Shown piece by piece: positions 62,675-64,000 of a stretch of 64,000 nt of DNA (the stretch's first letter is position 1; each line of letters starts with the position of its first letter). This DNA comes from Anisus vortex. Its lineage: Eukaryota; Mollusca; Gastropoda; Planorbidae. A program made the position numbers and the translations under genes. The notes under the pieces are model-generated. The model did no database searches, had not been told where the DNA came from, and worked only from the letters and a program-made list of their open reading frames with translations. The stretch is taken from the NCBI GenBank assembly GCA_949126835.1, contig OX421506.1, forward strand, positions 20,787,426 to 20,851,425, read 5' to 3'.

Positions 62675-64000
62675 ATGACTACTGCTAGAATTACACAAAT
62701 ATTGATGTCTGCTGATTCAAAAATAGAAGACGCTAAAAATGAAGAACGATTGCTACTTACACACTTTGAGAAAATGCTATCAAATGTGAAAGTTGCCACC
62801 GAAAGTCAAGATAATGTCTTTGAAATGAAACGCATAGATTTACTTGAAAAGTTCCATGAATGTTTAAAAACATATTTAGTTCTATTTACTGATAAACATA
62901 TTTTAAAAACAAGGATTCAAATTGATACTTTAAACACAGTATGTCGAGAAACAAAAGAACTATCGATAGACATGACGGAAGTATCCAATCGTGATACCTT
63001 AAGAAACAGTGATTTACAAAAAGAGGAAATCCGTTACTGTGAGTTGAATAAATCGACAGCATCTGTGGATTCTGAGACTAAAGATTTTGATGGTACAAAA
63101 GATACGTTGTCGATTGTTGATCAAAACCAATCAGCATCGTCTGGAATCGAGTTCCCCAGCACATCCTTTGAATCAGTTGGTGACGTTAGTGAAATACTAG
63201 CTACATACTCACCAGAATCATGTCATGAGAATGGCGTATCAACTACTGGTATGTTAGATTCACACTATGATATATCCAGACAAACTACAAACAAAGTAGA
63301 ATCAACTCATTGGAATGTCATTCCGGATCATAACACATCAAAATTAACAAATAAGGATACAATACCAGCTGAAGACAGTATAGAGTCAATTCATGGGAAT
63401 GTCATACCAGCTGATTGCACATTAAAATCAACAAATGACAATACCATATCAACTGTAGACTCAACAGATGAGATTACCATATACCCTGCAGACATCATTG
63501 AATCAACTCATGGGAATGCCATACCGGCTGATGGCACATTTGAATTATACTACCAGAAAGCTCAATCATCTACTGACATATTAAAGTCGGTTCATGAAAG
63601 TGTTATACCACCTGCCAACACCTTCGATTCAACTATTGAAAATGCTTCACCGGCTGCTGGCACTATAGATTTAACTAACGATGTTGAACCAGGTACTGAC
63701 GAATTAAAATCCAATTTTGAGATTGCTACATTACCAAATAGCACGTTAAAATCATTCCACGAAAGCCTAAAACCAGTTAATTGTGCACTAGAATATACTG
63801 ATGAGAATACTATACAAACGACTGAAAAAATAGATTCAATTAAAGAGAATCAAGCTCCAGATATATTAGAATACTCCACTGATTCTTTGATGCATGATAT
63901 TGCAGGAATGAGAACTATTGATCTAAAACTCGATACATTGCAAACTTTCAAAGACACATTAAGAAAGTCTGAAGTTCTACTACACATCACGATTGGTTCA
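62675..64000 (+). CDS. Repeat-containing protein with helical N terminus, 3' end beyond window
   Basis: 442 codons are open from ATG 62675 to the window end, with an in-frame TGA at 62642-62644. Residues 1-105 look helical and charged (ARITQILMSADSKIEDAKN, then KRIDLLEKFHECLKTYLVLF). Residues about 110-200 are acidic and Ser-rich. From about 209 to 400 there are degenerate repeats near 28 residues with the core ES(T/I)HGN(V/A)IPAD. The helical part resembles exons 4-5 of the CARD gene in pattern (ATQ/ATE, LDLL, KTY), and IPAD occurs in that gene's last exon, so a family link is possible but unproven. I recognise no named domain. A long repetitive exon without introns could also be a pseudogene, but no stop is seen. 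Confidence 0.7.
   Translation, partial: MTTARITQILMSADSKIEDAKNEERLLLTHFEKMLSNVKVATESQDNVFEMKRIDLLEKFHECLKTYLVLFTDKHILKTRIQIDTLNTVCRETKELSIDMTEVSNRDTLRNSDLQKEEIRYCELNKSTASVDSETKDFDGTKDTLSIVDQNQSASSGIEFPSTSFESVGDVSEILATYSPESCHENGVSTTGMLDSHYDISRQTTNKVESTHWNVIPDHNTSKLTNKDTIPAEDSIESIHGNVIPADCTLKSTNDNTISTVDSTDEITIYPADIIESTHGNAIPADGTFELYYQKAQSSTDILKSVHESVIPPANTFDSTIENASPAAGTIDLTNDVEPGTDELKSNFEIATLPNSTLKSFHESLKPVNCALEYTDENTIQTTEKIDSIKENQAPDILEYSTDSLMHDIAGMRTIDLKLDTLQTFKDTLRKSEVLLHITIGS

Overview
The window looks like AT-rich nuclear DNA of a mollusc, most likely a heterobranch (pulmonate-type) snail. The evidence is small exons with GT/AG boundaries, a GIMAP/AIG1-type GTPase gene, a RIG-I-type CARD gene, and a dense load of Ty3/gypsy, CR1/RTE-type, SINE and hAT elements. 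The organism is inferred, not proven.

Three host genes can be supported. (1) A minus-strand gene of at least 12 exons runs from about 30.3 kb down to 6.9 kb. Its splice phases and reading frames chain into a protein of about 570 residues with a RIG-I-like CARD near the N terminus, a helical middle and an acidic Ser/Thr-rich tail. (2) Head to head with it, a plus-strand GIMAP/AIG1 GTPase gene has a probable non-coding exon ending at 37559, a 21-codon exon at 38156-38218 and a main exon at 56072-57349. It encodes 446 residues with G1, G3, G4 and G5 motifs and a C-terminal lysine-rich CaaX-like end. (3) A plus-strand open frame from 62675 runs off the window. It has a helical N terminus and degenerate repeats containing IPAD, a motif also seen in the last exon of the CARD gene.

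Layout. 1-6113: GC-rich Ty3/gypsy-type element (gag, protease, integrase-RT-RNaseH and a 1404 bp 3' LTR) with its 5' LTR outside the window. 6114-6715: 29 bp minisatellite. 6.8-30.3 kb: CARD gene, whose introns hold a 149 bp perfect palindrome, a solo LTR, a broken non-LTR retrotransposon (14.1-18.1 kb), nested hAT elements, SINEs and an 8 bp array. 30.4-37.4 kb: intergenic, with a solo LTR and RTE-like and CR1-like remnants. 37.4-57.5 kb: GIMAP gene; 16.3 kb of its 17.9 kb intron is a tandem LTR-internal-LTR-internal-LTR retrotransposon in antisense, bounded by one 4 bp target duplication. The copy at lower coordinates is broken by a CR1-like insertion, while the other carries one intact 1618-codon gag-pol frame. 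57.6-62.6 kb: repeats and retroelement remnants. 62.7-64 kb: the third gene.

Both autonomous LTR elements have the order protease-integrase-RT-RNaseH, the unusual order of Gmr1-type Ty3/gypsy elements. The main biological hypothesis is a compact immune-type locus: a CARD protein and a GIMAP GTPase transcribed divergently, followed by a repeat protein that may be related to the CARD protein.
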